NCBI GenBank assembly: GCA_965115885.1
Contig: OZ220479.1
Location: 372,001-436,000 of the forward strand
Reading direction: 5' to 3'
DNA from: BD2-11 sp965115885
GTDB taxonomy: Bacteria; Gemmatimonadota; Gemmatimonadetes; Longimicrobiales; Gaopeijiaceae
DNA: 64,000 nt
The position numbers and the translations under genes are program-made. Under the pieces are notes generated by a model that saw only the letters and a program-made list of their open reading frames with translations, had not been told where the DNA came from and made no database searches. Each line of letters begins with the position of its first letter. Positions within the stretch are counted from its first letter, which is position 1. Below are positions 29,205 through 38,038 of this stretch, in pieces.

Positions 29205-31102
29205 TGGTTTACTTCCTCGTCATCGGGGTCGGTCAAAAACCGCGCTAGCAACAACCCGTCAACGCCTACCGGAGCCGCACCGTCGTCCCCCTCTTTTCTT
29301 CCCGCGCGCGGCAGGATTCTCTGCACAAGTTCGGTCCACTCTGATGCTTGCTTATCCGCCTCTTTTCCCGAGCGGATGTTGAGGCTACGGAAAATCTCGG
29401 CGCGGAGAAAGGCCCTGATCTCGAGATTCTTGAGCGGGTCCGCCCATGTGCCCGGTTCCCACCGGGGCTGCTCGCACAGGAAGGAGAGTGTCTCACGGAT
29501 TCGATAGACTAGAGAAGACGAGAGACCGGGATCGCCGTCGTTCCGGCGCAATCTTTGTACCAAGAGATCCAAGAGTTCGAGTGATCGCAAAGCGGCGGAA
29601 TTGCGCTCCGAGCGACATCGCGTCCATGTTGTGACCCACTGACAATGCAGGCCACCGGGCTTGAGAACTCCGACCGCCAACGAATCGCGGCCGTTGCCGT
29701 CTTTTGCAACTTCGTCCAGAAGTCGGCCCGCCTCGCCGAACGCCGAACGCAGTGGCGAGCGGGCATGTGTGAACAGAACGGCTGCGGACAAGGTTGCGTC
29801 ATCACATTCTTCGAACGCGCATCGGTAGCGCTTCTCGAGTTCCTCCGCGCACAACAGCGCGTGAGGAACGGGCAACATGGCGAGTACATCGTCGCCGCCC
29901 GCGTAGACCGTCACGCCCCCGTGCTTCTTCACGATCTCTGGAACCTCGCGAGTGAATTTAGCCAACGCATTCCCAACCAGTTCCGACCCCGAGCCGCTCA
30001 CCAGTTTGCCGAGACGGTCGCCGTCGGCTTTCAGCAACGCGTAGAACGCTGATGGCTTACCCAGTGGGCGACCTGAGTCGTCGGAGGTCTGGTATATAGC
30101 CATCAGATGGCGGACCAGATCTTCGCGTGCCCGACTTTCGGTATGAGTGGAAGGAATAGGGCACCGCCGGTCATCGCGCACGAAGTCGATGTGAAACCAG
30201 TTCGCGTCGAGCCGAGTGAAGGCACCTCCGGTTTCATCGCCGGTTGCTCCCGCAGCCGTGACTGCTTTGGCATACCGCTCGGCTTCCAAAGGCGCTACGG
30301 AGCGTACACGCTCGATCCACGGAGCTGCACCAATATACACGGTCGATGGCCAAGATCTGGCGTGGTCAACCCACCAGTCCAAAGCTCCGGGAACCAGAGG
30401 GAACAAACGTTTGACGAGGGCGATGGCGCACAGCCGTTCGCCTTCGCGCAGGTCGAGCGGCCCGACGAGGTGGTGATCTCGTATGCGCCTCCAAAACTCC
30501 TCCTGCCGTTCCATACTCTCAGCGCGCACGTACCCGGACAGTTCCTGAAAATCGTGCATCACGGTGCACTTGTCGCCCGGCTCGTCGAGTGGACGGTGGC
30601 ACCGCCATTGCTTTCGGCGTGCGAGAAGGTTTCCGCCGCCCGGTCCAGTCCCGACTGTCCACACGATCTCCCAGAAGTTCCGAGTTTGCCGTTCCCAGAT
30701 TGCCTCGGTTCCGCAACCGGCGTTTTGAACTTTTTGGACAATACACCGCCGTACGGCATCGCACACCTGTTGCCAAGCATCCTCGAGTGCACGAGTCGCG
30801 GCGCGAGCGACCGCTTCCGGTCGTTTGTCCGCTTCGACTTCGACTACGAAGTGGTTGGGGAGGGAACCGATTTGCGGAGCGTTCCCGTTTCGGGCACCGG
30901 AAATCCACTTATACAGCGGATCGTCTTCCACGGCGGGCGAGACGATCTTGCCCCTGTAGCCTGCGGCCTCCTCGGCCCCGCGCATCGCGTATGCGGAGAG
31001 AACCGACAGCAGATAGGAGCTTCCCCATAGATCGCGGGTGCGGCGCGACTGGGCCACGAAGTCCTGAACAGGACCGATGGAAACGTCGAGACGGGTCGTC
31101 AC
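29201..31102 (-). CDS. cmr2: Cmr2 (Cas10), cyclic oligoadenylate synthase without HD domain
   Basis: Cas10 senses foreign RNA and makes cyclic oligoadenylates that switch on CARF effectors. The 633-residue product carries an intact Palm-domain motif VYAGGDDVLAMLP, so synthesis is expected, plus the LKADGDRLGKL motif upstream. It begins directly with VSIGPVQDFVAQSRRTRDLW, the start of the Cmr2 palm-like region, and I see no N-terminal HD nuclease domain. Its length fits an HD-less Cmr2. Immunity should therefore rely on RNA cutting and on cyclic-oligoadenylate signalling to the CARF/HEPN protein encoded first in the operon. The stop overlaps the cmr3 start and the start overlaps the cmr1 stop. 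Confidence 0.95.
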   Translation of the reverse strand: MTTRLDVSIGPVQDFVAQSRRTRDLWGSSYLLSVLSAYAMRGAEEAAGYRGKIVSPAVEDDPLYKWISGARNGNAPQIGSLPNHFVVEVEADKRPEAVARAATRALEDAWQQVCDAVRRCIVQKVQNAGCGTEAIWERQTRNFWEIVWTVGTGPGGGNLLARRKQWRCHRPLDEPGDKCTVMHDFQELSGYVRAESMERQEEFWRRIRDHHLVGPLDLREGERLCAIALVKRLFPLVPGALDWWVDHARSWPSTVYIGAAPWIERVRSVAPLEAERYAKAVTAAGATGDETGGAFTRLDANWFHIDFVRDDRRCPIPSTHTESRAREDLVRHLMAIYQTSDDSGRPLGKPSAFYALLKADGDRLGKLVSGSGSELVGNALAKFTREVPEIVKKHGGVTVYAGGDDVLAMLPVPHALLCAEELEKRYRCAFEECDDATLSAAVLFTHARSPLRSAFGEAGRLLDEVAKDGNGRDSLAVGVLKPGGLHCQWVTTWTRCRSERNSAALRSLELLDLLVQRLRRNDGDPGLSSSLVYRIRETLSFLCEQPRWEPGTWADPLKNLEIRAFLRAEIFRSLNIRSGKEADKQASEWTELVQRILPRAGRKEGDDGAAPVGVDGLLLARFLTDPDDEEVNQ

Positions 31103-32319
31103 GGTTTCACCTTGATCTCGATCACTCTTTCTATTTTCTTTTCTTTGCGTTTTCCGGGATCGAGCAGCCGGTCGAGAAAATCATGAATCGGACGGTAGAG
31201 CTTTTTCTCTGGCTGTTGCGTCACTTTTCTCCTCCCAACCAAGATCGCTGCTGATCGGGGCTCCGGCAGAAATTGGGCGGGGAGAAACGACAAGACGGCA
31301 ACGGGTTTGCCGTCGCACTCGTGAATGTGGATGAACAGCGGGCTCGCCCGCCGGTCGAAATGAGCGGGAACGACTTGGTAGATCTGATCCCGACCGTAGT
31401 TGTGCGGCAATCCGAACGCGATACGGCAGGGATGTTTGTTTGGTCTACCGCCTTTTCTTTTCATCAGATCGTGATCGTGCGGGAAATTCCGTTCCGACTC
31501 TTCTTTTCCTTTGAGAATCCTCCCGTTCCGGCCCCAACTTCGATACCTGACGAGCTCGCGGCCGATCAGATTGAGCAACTCAAGAGGTTGGTTCGATCCG
31601 CTCGATACCAGCACATACCGCGACTTGGCCGAGAATGCAGTGTACTTCGGCAATGCCTCGTTCCCGTTTCGTCGACGCAGTAGTCGCTCAATGCGATCTT
31701 CGAGGTCGCTCTCTGATCGGGGAGCATCCCACCGCCTTCCACCATCCACAGTCAACGAACGCAGGACCAAGGATCCGTACCCCTTGCGGCTCTTGGCGCC
31801 CATGCCACCGAAGACGCCCATGACGATAAGAGCGTCTTGGAGAAGGAGAAGGTCCGGGTTCACAGGGTCGAATTTATTCCCGCGCCCCGTTGGGTTACGC
31901 ACGCGCATCCGAACCTCGAACTCGAAGGGTGCGTGAACGTACCTGCGTGAAAGTTTGCCCGTGTGGGCTATGCCGTACCCCAAGTACCGGGCACCGGCCC
32001 CAAACCGCGGTCCCTCTAGCGTGGGGGCTGTCGTCGAGCGTGAGTTTTTCGTTTTCTGCACCCTCTTCAAATAGTCCGTGTCCTCCCCAAGCCGCATCGT
32101 CACCAGAGACTGTCCTTCCCCTGTGCTGCCGAAGAGCGCCTCCTCGCGCTTTCGGATCAGCTTGAGATTTCCTTCGCATTCCGCCCATGCCAAGGCCCGC
32201 CACCAGTAGCGCAGGACTCCCTTGAAACTCGATAGCCGCAACTCGGCACGCTCTGGATCGGCTCCGCCGCAGAACATCGGCGTCACCACCCTGTACGTCG
32301 CTTCAATTTTCGTTGGCAT
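31099..32319 (-). CDS. cmr1: Cmr1, Cas7-like subunit of type III-B complex
   Basis: Cmr1 is a Cas7-like subunit at the tail of the complex, near the 3' end of the crRNA. The 406-residue product starts IEATYRVVTPMFCGGADPE and has ELRLSSFKGVLRYWWRAL, the defining Cmr1 signature, then a GMGAKSRKGYGSL RAMP loop near residue 190. The ATG at 32319 is chosen since it overlaps the upstream stop by 17 bases and begins at the family's usual N-terminus; a longer frame to 32385 would overlap the upstream gene further. The C-terminus is rich in Lys and Arg. Confidence 0.94.
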   Translation of the reverse strand: MPTKIEATYRVVTPMFCGGADPERAELRLSSFKGVLRYWWRALAWAECEGNLKLIRKREEALFGSTGEGQSLVTMRLGEDTDYLKRVQKTKNSRSTTAPTLEGPRFGAGARYLGYGIAHTGKLSRRYVHAPFEFEVRMRVRNPTGRGNKFDPVNPDLLLLQDALIVMGVFGGMGAKSRKGYGSLVLRSLTVDGGRRWDAPRSESDLEDRIERLLRRRNGNEALPKYTAFSAKSRYVLVSSGSNQPLELLNLIGRELVRYRSWGRNGRILKGKEESERNFPHDHDLMKRKGGRPNKHPCRIAFGLPHNYGRDQIYQVVPAHFDRRASPLFIHIHECDGKPVAVLSFLPAQFLPEPRSAAILVGRRKVTQQPEKKLYRPIHDFLDRLLDPGKRKEKKIERVIEIKVKP

Positions 32320-34099
32320 CGGCCTCCTCTCCACCGTCGAGCCAGAACGGCTCGCCAATCCGATACGGATCGGCATCCTGCTCAACGGGCGTCCTCCGGT
32401 CGATCAGCCCAAAACGGCGCACCGGCCGAGCGAGGCGCCGCGCCTCGACAGCGAGCGCCTCGGTGGCGAGCCCCATCACTGCGGTGCCGCCCGTGACGTT
32501 CACGAACACGTCATCCGCGCCGGCGATGTGCCTTCGTCCGATCTTCACCGCCTCTTTTATGTCGCGATCACTGCCGTGGGGATTGATACGGATCCGCTCA
32601 ATCCTTCCGTCGAAGCCAGCTTCGGTGATCGCATCCTCGATCAGCGCATCTGTATCCTGCGAACAAATCACGAGGCAAACCGAGGGTTCGGATCCGTTCG
32701 CCATCCTGCGGCACACCTCCAGCGCACTGAACAGCACGCCGGGGCGCATCCCGATGGGGCTCAGCAACACTCGCCCGCCGGAATCTTCCAATCCGAGATC
32801 CCAATCGGGGAAGGAGCGAAGCTCTCCCCACACTTTCAGGATTCGGCATCGCATTTTTCGCACCTTTTCGTCGCGATCCAACAGGACTTGTCGGCGCATC
32901 CCATTGTGGGCATATGCATTGCGAAGGTCGGAGAGATCGCGCCAGAACTTGCCCAGCTTGTTCTGGTCTCGGCTCACGACGGTCTTCGATTCTTGATTCG
33001 TGGGAATGGCTCCAAGGAGGTTGCCGGCCTTTCGGCGTACTTTGTGGTAGTCCAACCAGTCGGCTTTCTCGTTCTCGTCGAGACGCCATGCTGTCCAAGA
33101 TATGGTCCATTCGTTCATCAAACGCAACGCCGTCGCAACGCTTCCGCGGCGGAGAAGATCGTCGACGACTTTCGCCTGCCGCTCCAGCTCTTCCTTGGAT
33201 AGCGCGATCCTCGCCTTCCAGCCCGGTTGCCAGCCCTGCTCGGAAGTCGACTGCGGAAGGGCGAAGCGTTTCAACGTGTCCCCGAGCTGACCTATGAGTT
33301 CGTCGGTCAACGGCAACTGAAGATCATGTTTCAACAGTCTCCTCAACGGTTTCATCGTCATCTCGTCGAGGATGTCGTGGGCGCACCGGCCCAGCTCGAG
33401 GGGCAACCCCGAGAGGTAGGCCTCCGACAGATCCTGCAGGAGTTTCTTGATCTTCTGAGTCGATTGGCTTTGCGGGCCGTCGCCCAGGTTTTCGGCCATG
33501 GGCATGGCGCTGCCCGTATCACGCAGGACGCGCACGGCGTGGACCCACTGCGGGAGCGCCAAAAGGGGCCGCAAATCCAAGAACGGGCTGAGAGCTTCGT
33601 TGGTCCACAGCCCGTAGTACGCGCCGCGCACCTCGGCGATGCCGAGGGCTTCGAGATAGAGGACTGCAGTGTAGGTGAGAAACGAGAAATGCCGGAAGCC
33701 GTGCGTAACGTCCACGGTGAGTTCGACCGATTTCCCGTCGGACACCTTCTTGCACACGCGAACCAAGTACTCGTTCACGTCCTCCTGCGTGTGCCCGGAA
33801 GGCACGATCAGGCACTCGACCGAGCGTACCGTACCGTCGAGATCCTCTTGAAGGAGCGGCCATGTCTTCCGTTCCGCCTCGCGCGTGCAAAGCGCCAGTA
33901 CCCGGTCGGGGCCGGTCGTCTTCGGCAGGAGTTCGCAGAGGGCCACGGGTGCGAGACGCGCATCCACTTGACGCTCGTCCAAAGCGTAGCGTACCGGTTG
34001 CGGGTTCGTGCCGAGCAAGGTCACGAGAACATGTTCGCGGGGCTCTGTCGCCAAGCCTCCGTGCTCTCGCCTGTTGCCCGCCCTCATCTCTTCACTCAT
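32303..34099 (-). CDS. Csx1-like CARF-HEPN effector with extra C-terminal CARF-like domain
   Basis: Predicted ancillary RNase activated by cyclic oligoadenylate from Cmr2. The 598-residue product has an N-terminal Csx1/TM1812-type CARF domain (VTLLGTNP at 26-33, VDVTHGFR at 129-136), then a helical region with the HEPN catalytic motif RNAYAH (R393 to H398, R-X4-H). A third region from about 474 has the Rossmann-like VCLVICSQD start and NVTGGTAVM at 534-542, the CARF signature seen in Csm6, Can and Card proteins. Two CARF-type domains flanking HEPN is an unusual order; the second could bind a second ligand or degrade the signal. It is the first gene of the cmr operon, transcribed with the synthase. 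Each domain rests on short motifs; the extra domain's role is inference. Confidence 0.85.
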   Translation of the reverse strand: MSEEMRAGNRREHGGLATEPREHVLVTLLGTNPQPVRYALDERQVDARLAPVALCELLPKTTGPDRVLALCTREAERKTWPLLQEDLDGTVRSVECLIVPSGHTQEDVNEYLVRVCKKVSDGKSVELTVDVTHGFRHFSFLTYTAVLYLEALGIAEVRGAYYGLWTNEALSPFLDLRPLLALPQWVHAVRVLRDTGSAMPMAENLGDGPQSQSTQKIKKLLQDLSEAYLSGLPLELGRCAHDILDEMTMKPLRRLLKHDLQLPLTDELIGQLGDTLKRFALPQSTSEQGWQPGWKARIALSKEELERQAKVVDDLLRRGSVATALRLMNEWTISWTAWRLDENEKADWLDYHKVRRKAGNLLGAIPTNQESKTVVSRDQNKLGKFWRDLSDLRNAYAHNGMRRQVLLDRDEKVRKMRCRILKVWGELRSFPDWDLGLEDSGGRVLLSPIGMRPGVLFSALEVCRRMANGSEPSVCLVICSQDTDALIEDAITEAGFDGRIERIRINPHGSDRDIKEAVKIGRRHIAGADDVFVNVTGGTAVMGLATEALAVEARRLARPVRRFGLIDRRTPVEQDADPYRIGEPFWLDGGEEADANEN

Positions 34100-34887
34100 G
34101 ATCCGGATTTTCCAAATCCGCGAAGTTCGACCGCCCCTTCTTCTCCGCCGACTCCCCGTACACCCGCTGGAACGGCTACCACCTTATCTTGCCTCCCTGT
34201 CCCGCGCAAGGATCCGCCGAAGCAAACCCGCGCCGGCATCGTTCGGGCTGGCGCTCCGGCGTGATCGGCGCCATCGTCCGGGGGCCGGTCCACCTCGACC
34301 GTCCGACGGTCACCGCTACGCGGCCGGGACAAGCTTGGCGTCCGAGCGCGGCGAAGTCTGCCGAGCGTGCTGCAAGGAAGCCGCCGGCGCGCTCACGGAC
34401 CGAAAGCTCCGTTCTCGCCCAGTCGCCGACGCGGAGTTCCGGCTCGATGAGGCGACGCGACTGCTGGCGGACTGCCTGCGCCACGGAGGCCGCCCGCTTT
34501 TCTTGGCGCGCGGAGTCGAGAACCCAGTGCGGATGCTCGGGAACGGCCGTCTCAGCAGGATACGCCTGCGCGTCCGCACGACGGTCACGACGGTGCTGGG
34601 CGTGATTCGGCTTTCACATAACGGAGAAGGTTGAGTCCGCGGCGCACGGTTCCCGACCCTCTCGACGCCGTGTTCCGCCTCGAGCTGGACAACTTCCGTC
34701 CCGCCGCCCCGTGCCCGGGACCTCGTCTCCCGGCGAGCGGCGCCCCGCGTCGGGTCCGTGTCGTGCGAAAAGTCGGCGGCTTGCCTCCCGCAGCGGCAAT
34801 TCTTTAAAATTGCGCCACACCAGCCGACTTGGTACGTCGGCGGCGGATCCGAGGCGGATTTCCCCCAGAACGAACGCGGAGCCCGGC
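34100..34887. other. Island edge, no gene seen
   Basis: About 790 bases with no convincing gene on either strand. It should hold the promoter of the cmr operon (- strand) at its left end, where a small inverted repeat GGATTT/AAATCC (34105-34119) lies just upstream of the effector start, and that of the STAS cassette (+ strand) at its right end. The base composition changes across this interval to the GC-rich style of the chromosome. I found no tRNA, integrase or att-like repeat. Confidence 0.5.
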
Positions 34888-35220
34888 ATGCCTTTCAGCG
34901 TAGAACAGTCCGGCCCGACGACTGTCGTCGGCGTGAGCGGCCACCTGATCGTCGCCAACCGCCAGGAACTCAAGAACGTCGTGCTCGACCGGCTTCGGGA
35001 GGGCGACCTGAGGTTCCTCGTCGACTTCGCGGAGACCGGCTACGTCGACTCCTCGGGACTGGGCGTCCTGGTGTCCTTGTCCAAGAAAGTGCGGGAGCGG
35101 GGCGGGGAACTCGTGCTGGCCGGGCTCAACGAGGATCTGCGCACCCTCTTCCAGCTCACCAAGCTGGACACGCTGTTCCGGATCGTGGATTCCCGCGAAG
35201 AGGGTTTGCGGGAAGCCTGA
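34888..35220 (+). CDS. STAS-domain anti-anti-sigma factor (RsbV/SpoIIAA-like)
   Basis: A 110-residue STAS protein that, when unphosphorylated, sequesters its partner kinase and so frees a sigma factor or other target. It shows the family motif DFAETGYVDSSGLGVLVSL, with the phosphorylatable Ser in DSSGLG. The ATG at 34888 follows CGGAG at good spacing and gives the standard length; the frame is open further upstream without homology. It is followed within 23 bases by a kinase of the RsbW type and then by a PP2C phosphatase, the three partners of one switch. Confidence 0.92.
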   Translation: MPFSVEQSGPTTVVGVSGHLIVANRQELKNVVLDRLREGDLRFLVDFAETGYVDSSGLGVLVSLSKKVRERGGELVLAGLNEDLRTLFQLTKLDTLFRIVDSREEGLREA

Positions 35221-35243
35221 GCCGGATCCGGGGACGGGCTCCC

Positions 35244-35693
35244 ATGCCCCGCGGACGGCCGATGGAGCCGGTGCTGATCCTTCACCTCCCGAGCGACGTC
35301 CTCCGCATCGAGGACGCGGTCGAAAAAGTGGTGGCGCGGTGCCGCCGCTACATCGAGCTGGAGCGAAGGGCCGCCCGCGTCCGCATGAATCTCCGGGTGG
35401 CGCTTGCGGAAGCGCTCTCCAACGCGATGCTGTACGGCAACGGCGCCGACCGGTCCAAGCGCGTGCGCGTGGAGGTGACGATCACGACGAAGGCCATCGT
35501 CGCCAAGGTGACGGACGAGGGTCCGGGCTTCGACTACCGCAGCGTCCCGGATCCGACCACTCCGGAGGGTCTCGCGAGGCCCGACGGACGCGGCATCTTC
35601 CTGATGCGCGAACTGCTGGACCAAGTCTCCTTCAACGAGCGGGGAAACGCCGTCACCCTGCTGCTGAAACGCGATCCGGCCCGACGCGAATGA
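35244..35693 (+). CDS. Anti-sigma factor-type serine kinase (RsbW/SpoIIAB-like)
   Basis: GHKL-fold kinase that would bind the partner target and phosphorylate the STAS protein just upstream. The product (149 residues) has the N box LRVALAEALSNAMLYGNG, the G1 box VTDEGPGFD and the G2 segment DGRGIFLMREL, so ATP binding looks intact. ATG 35244 is used; an ATG at 35262 would shorten it by six residues. Its stop overlaps the start of the phosphatase gene (ATGA at 35690), implying coupled translation. No sigma factor gene lies nearby, so the final target is unknown. Confidence 0.9.
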   Translation: MPRGRPMEPVLILHLPSDVLRIEDAVEKVVARCRRYIELERRAARVRMNLRVALAEALSNAMLYGNGADRSKRVRVEVTITTKAIVAKVTDEGPGFDYRSVPDPTTPEGLARPDGRGIFLMRELLDQVSFNERGNAVTLLLKRDPARRE

Positions 35694-37231
35694 GCTCCGA
35701 CGCTCCGCGGCTGCCGCGACTCGCCCGCGAGACGCTGGACGAGTTCGCCCGCAGCTTTCCCTGGCGGGTGAGCGTGCGCGACCCGGCCTCCGGCGCCGTC
35801 GTCTATCCCGAGGCGACGGAGCCCGCGTCCGAGGAGCCCGCGGGTCTCGTGCGCCGGATGGACACGCGCGAGGGCCGCAGCCTGGAGCTGACGGTGCGCC
35901 CCGCCGATCCCGACCTCGCGCCGCTCGCCGATCTCCTCTGCGCCCAGCTCGTCCGGGTCCTGGACGCCGATCAGGAGATCGGCTTCCTCAGCGGCGAGCT
36001 GTCGGCGCGCTACGAGGAGATCAACCTCCTCTACACGATCAGCGAGGTCCTGGGCTCGATCCTGGAGTTGAAGGAGGCGGCGCGCATCATCCTCGACGGG
36101 GTGTGCGACGTGATGCGCGCCCGGCGCGGGTCGCTCTGGGTCCACGACGCCGAGGACGGCCTGCTGCACCAAGTCGCCGCCGAGGGGATCGCCGGGCTGG
36201 AGGGGCCGCTCGATCCCGAAGGGGACATGCTGACCGCACGGGTGTTCCGGGAACGGGAGGCGGTCGTCAGCGACGGCGGCAGTCCCGCGTTCGCCCCCAA
36301 CCTGCGCTCCGAATCGGTCCTTTCGGTGCCCATCCAGTACGCCCCGCAGGAGGGGAAGGCGCGCATGGTCGGGGTCGTCAACCTGTTCGGGCGCAAGGGA
36401 AGCGGCACCTTCACGGCGGGCCACCGCAAGCTGCTGACCGCCATCGCCAGCCAGATCGGCGCGGCGCTCGAGAACCATCGCCTGTTCCGCGAGAGCCGGG
36501 CGCGGGACCGGATGGCGCACGAGATGGCGCTCGCCCACAACCTGCAGATGAGGTTGTTGCAGCCCGTCGATCAGCTGGGGCTGAGCCAAGTGGCGGCGCG
36601 CGTTCAGCCGGCCGAGCAGGTGGGGGGCGACTTCTACCACTTCATCAAGCTTCCCGGCGGCCGGCTGGGCGTCATGATCGGCGACGTGTCGGGTCACGGT
36701 TTCCCCGCGGCCCTCATCATGGCGCTCGCCCTTTCGGCTTCCTCCATTTTCGCGGGCGAGGCGGAGCGTCCGTCCGAGGTGTTGCGCCACGTCGACGACG
36801 CGCTGCGCGACGAGCTCGAGACCACCGAGATGTATCTCACCCTGTTCTGCGGCGTTCTGGACCCGGCCGCCGGCGAGCTGACGTACTCCAACGCGGGCCA
36901 TCCCCACGCGTTCGTGTTCCGGCGCGGGGAGCGGGAGCGGCGGCTGGCGGCCACCGACCCGCCGGTCGGGATCGCCGGGCCGGGTTCGTATTCCGAGGCC
37001 GGCGCGCCCTGGGCCGCGGGAGAGGATCTTCTGTTCCTGTTCACCGACGGCCTCTCGGACTCGCTGGCGACCACCGGTCCGATGAGCGGAGAGGCGGCGG
37101 TGCTGGCGGAGGCCAGGAAGCAGGCGGAGCGGGGACCGGCCGCCATGGTGGACGCGCTGTTCCGGCGCGCCGCCGCCCCGACCCGCGCGGTTCCCGCCGA
37201 CGACCGCACGGCCATCGCGCTGAGGCTCTGA
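35690..37231 (+). CDS. GAF-containing PP2C/SpoIIE-type serine phosphatase (RsbU-like)
   Basis: Phosphatase that would dephosphorylate the STAS partner in response to a signal. The 513-residue product has a variable N-terminus, a GAF domain around residues 100-270 that is the likely sensor, a short coiled linker, then a PPM/SpoIIE catalytic domain from about 295. Metal-site motifs GGDFYHF, GDVSGHG, FTDGLSDS and the terminal DDRTAIALRL are all present. No membrane segment is seen, so it is cytoplasmic. The start ATG 35690 overlaps the kinase stop. rsmA starts 3 bases after its stop. Confidence 0.92.
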   Translation: MSSDAPRLPRLARETLDEFARSFPWRVSVRDPASGAVVYPEATEPASEEPAGLVRRMDTREGRSLELTVRPADPDLAPLADLLCAQLVRVLDADQEIGFLSGELSARYEEINLLYTISEVLGSILELKEAARIILDGVCDVMRARRGSLWVHDAEDGLLHQVAAEGIAGLEGPLDPEGDMLTARVFREREAVVSDGGSPAFAPNLRSESVLSVPIQYAPQEGKARMVGVVNLFGRKGSGTFTAGHRKLLTAIASQIGAALENHRLFRESRARDRMAHEMALAHNLQMRLLQPVDQLGLSQVAARVQPAEQVGGDFYHFIKLPGGRLGVMIGDVSGHGFPAALIMALALSASSIFAGEAERPSEVLRHVDDALRDELETTEMYLTLFCGVLDPAAGELTYSNAGHPHAFVFRRGERERRLAATDPPVGIAGPGSYSEAGAPWAAGEDLLFLFTDGLSDSLATTGPMSGEAAVLAEARKQAERGPAAMVDALFRRAAAPTRAVPADDRTAIALRL

Positions 37232-37234
37232 GGC

Positions 37235-38038
37235 GTGCGGCCGAAGCGCTCTCTCGGCCAGAACTTTCTGGTGGACCCCAATCTGCAGCGGGCCATCGTC
37301 CGCGCGCTCGACGTCCGGCCCACGGACGAGGTGTTGGAGATCGGGCCCGGAACGGGGGCGCTCACCCGGCACTTGGTCGGCCTGCCGCGCCGGCTCGTGC
37401 TCGTGGAACTCGACCGGGAGCTGGCCGACCGTCTGGACCGGGAGCTGGCCGGCCGTCCCGGCGTCTCCGTGGTTCGCGGAGATGTCCTCGAGACCGAAAT
37501 CGCGGAGCTGGTCGACGACGTCTCCGCGCTCAAGGTGGTCGGCAACATTCCCTACAACCGCACTTCGCCCATCGTCTTCCGTCTTCTCGAGCGTCCTCGG
37601 CCCGCCGACGTCGTGATCACGGTGCAGAAGGAGGTGGGGGAGCGCATGCTGGCGGCGCCCGGGTCCCGCACCTACGGAGCGCTCTCCGTGGGCGTGCGGA
37701 CGGTGGCGCGGGCGGAGCGGCTCCTGCGCGTGCGGCGCACGGCGTTCCGTCCCGTTCCGCGGGTGGATTCGATGGTGGTGCGCATCCGGCCCTTCCACCC
37801 TCCCCGCATCTCGGTGGCGCGGGAGAAGGCCGTGCGCGCGCTCACCCGGGCGGCCTTCCAGAGGCGACGCAAGCAGTTTCGGAGGATTCTCAGGGACGCC
37901 CCGAACTATCGTCTGAGCCGGTCGGCGGTGGCGGAGGCGGAAGCCCTGAGCGGGTTCGACCTGACCCTTCGTCCCGAGGCCTTCGCGCCCGAGGACTTCG
38001 TCCGCCTGTCGGAGGCGGTGGAGCGCGCGACGACGTGA
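37235..38038 (+). CDS. rsmA: 16S rRNA dimethyladenosine transferase RsmA/KsgA
   Basis: Dimethylates the two adjacent adenines in the last hairpin of 16S rRNA, a late step of small-subunit assembly. The 267-residue product opens with RPKRSLGQNFLVDPNLQ and has the SAM-binding motif EIGPGTGALTRHL and the catalytic GNIPYNRTSPIVF block, with a basic C-terminal domain (AFQRRRKQFRR). It starts at GTG 37235, 3 bases after the phosphatase stop. The next gene's GTG overlaps its TGA. Confidence 0.95.
   Translation: MRPKRSLGQNFLVDPNLQRAIVRALDVRPTDEVLEIGPGTGALTRHLVGLPRRLVLVELDRELADRLDRELAGRPGVSVVRGDVLETEIAELVDDVSALKVVGNIPYNRTSPIVFRLLERPRPADVVITVQKEVGERMLAAPGSRTYGALSVGVRTVARAERLLRVRRTAFRPVPRVDSMVVRIRPFHPPRISVAREKAVRALTRAAFQRRRKQFRRILRDAPNYRLSRSAVAEAEALSGFDLTLRPEAFAPEDFVRLSEAVERATT

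Noticed and set aside
34008..34634. Open frames across the island border
   Set aside because: Arg/Pro-rich, overlap the effector gene on the other strand and show no domain.
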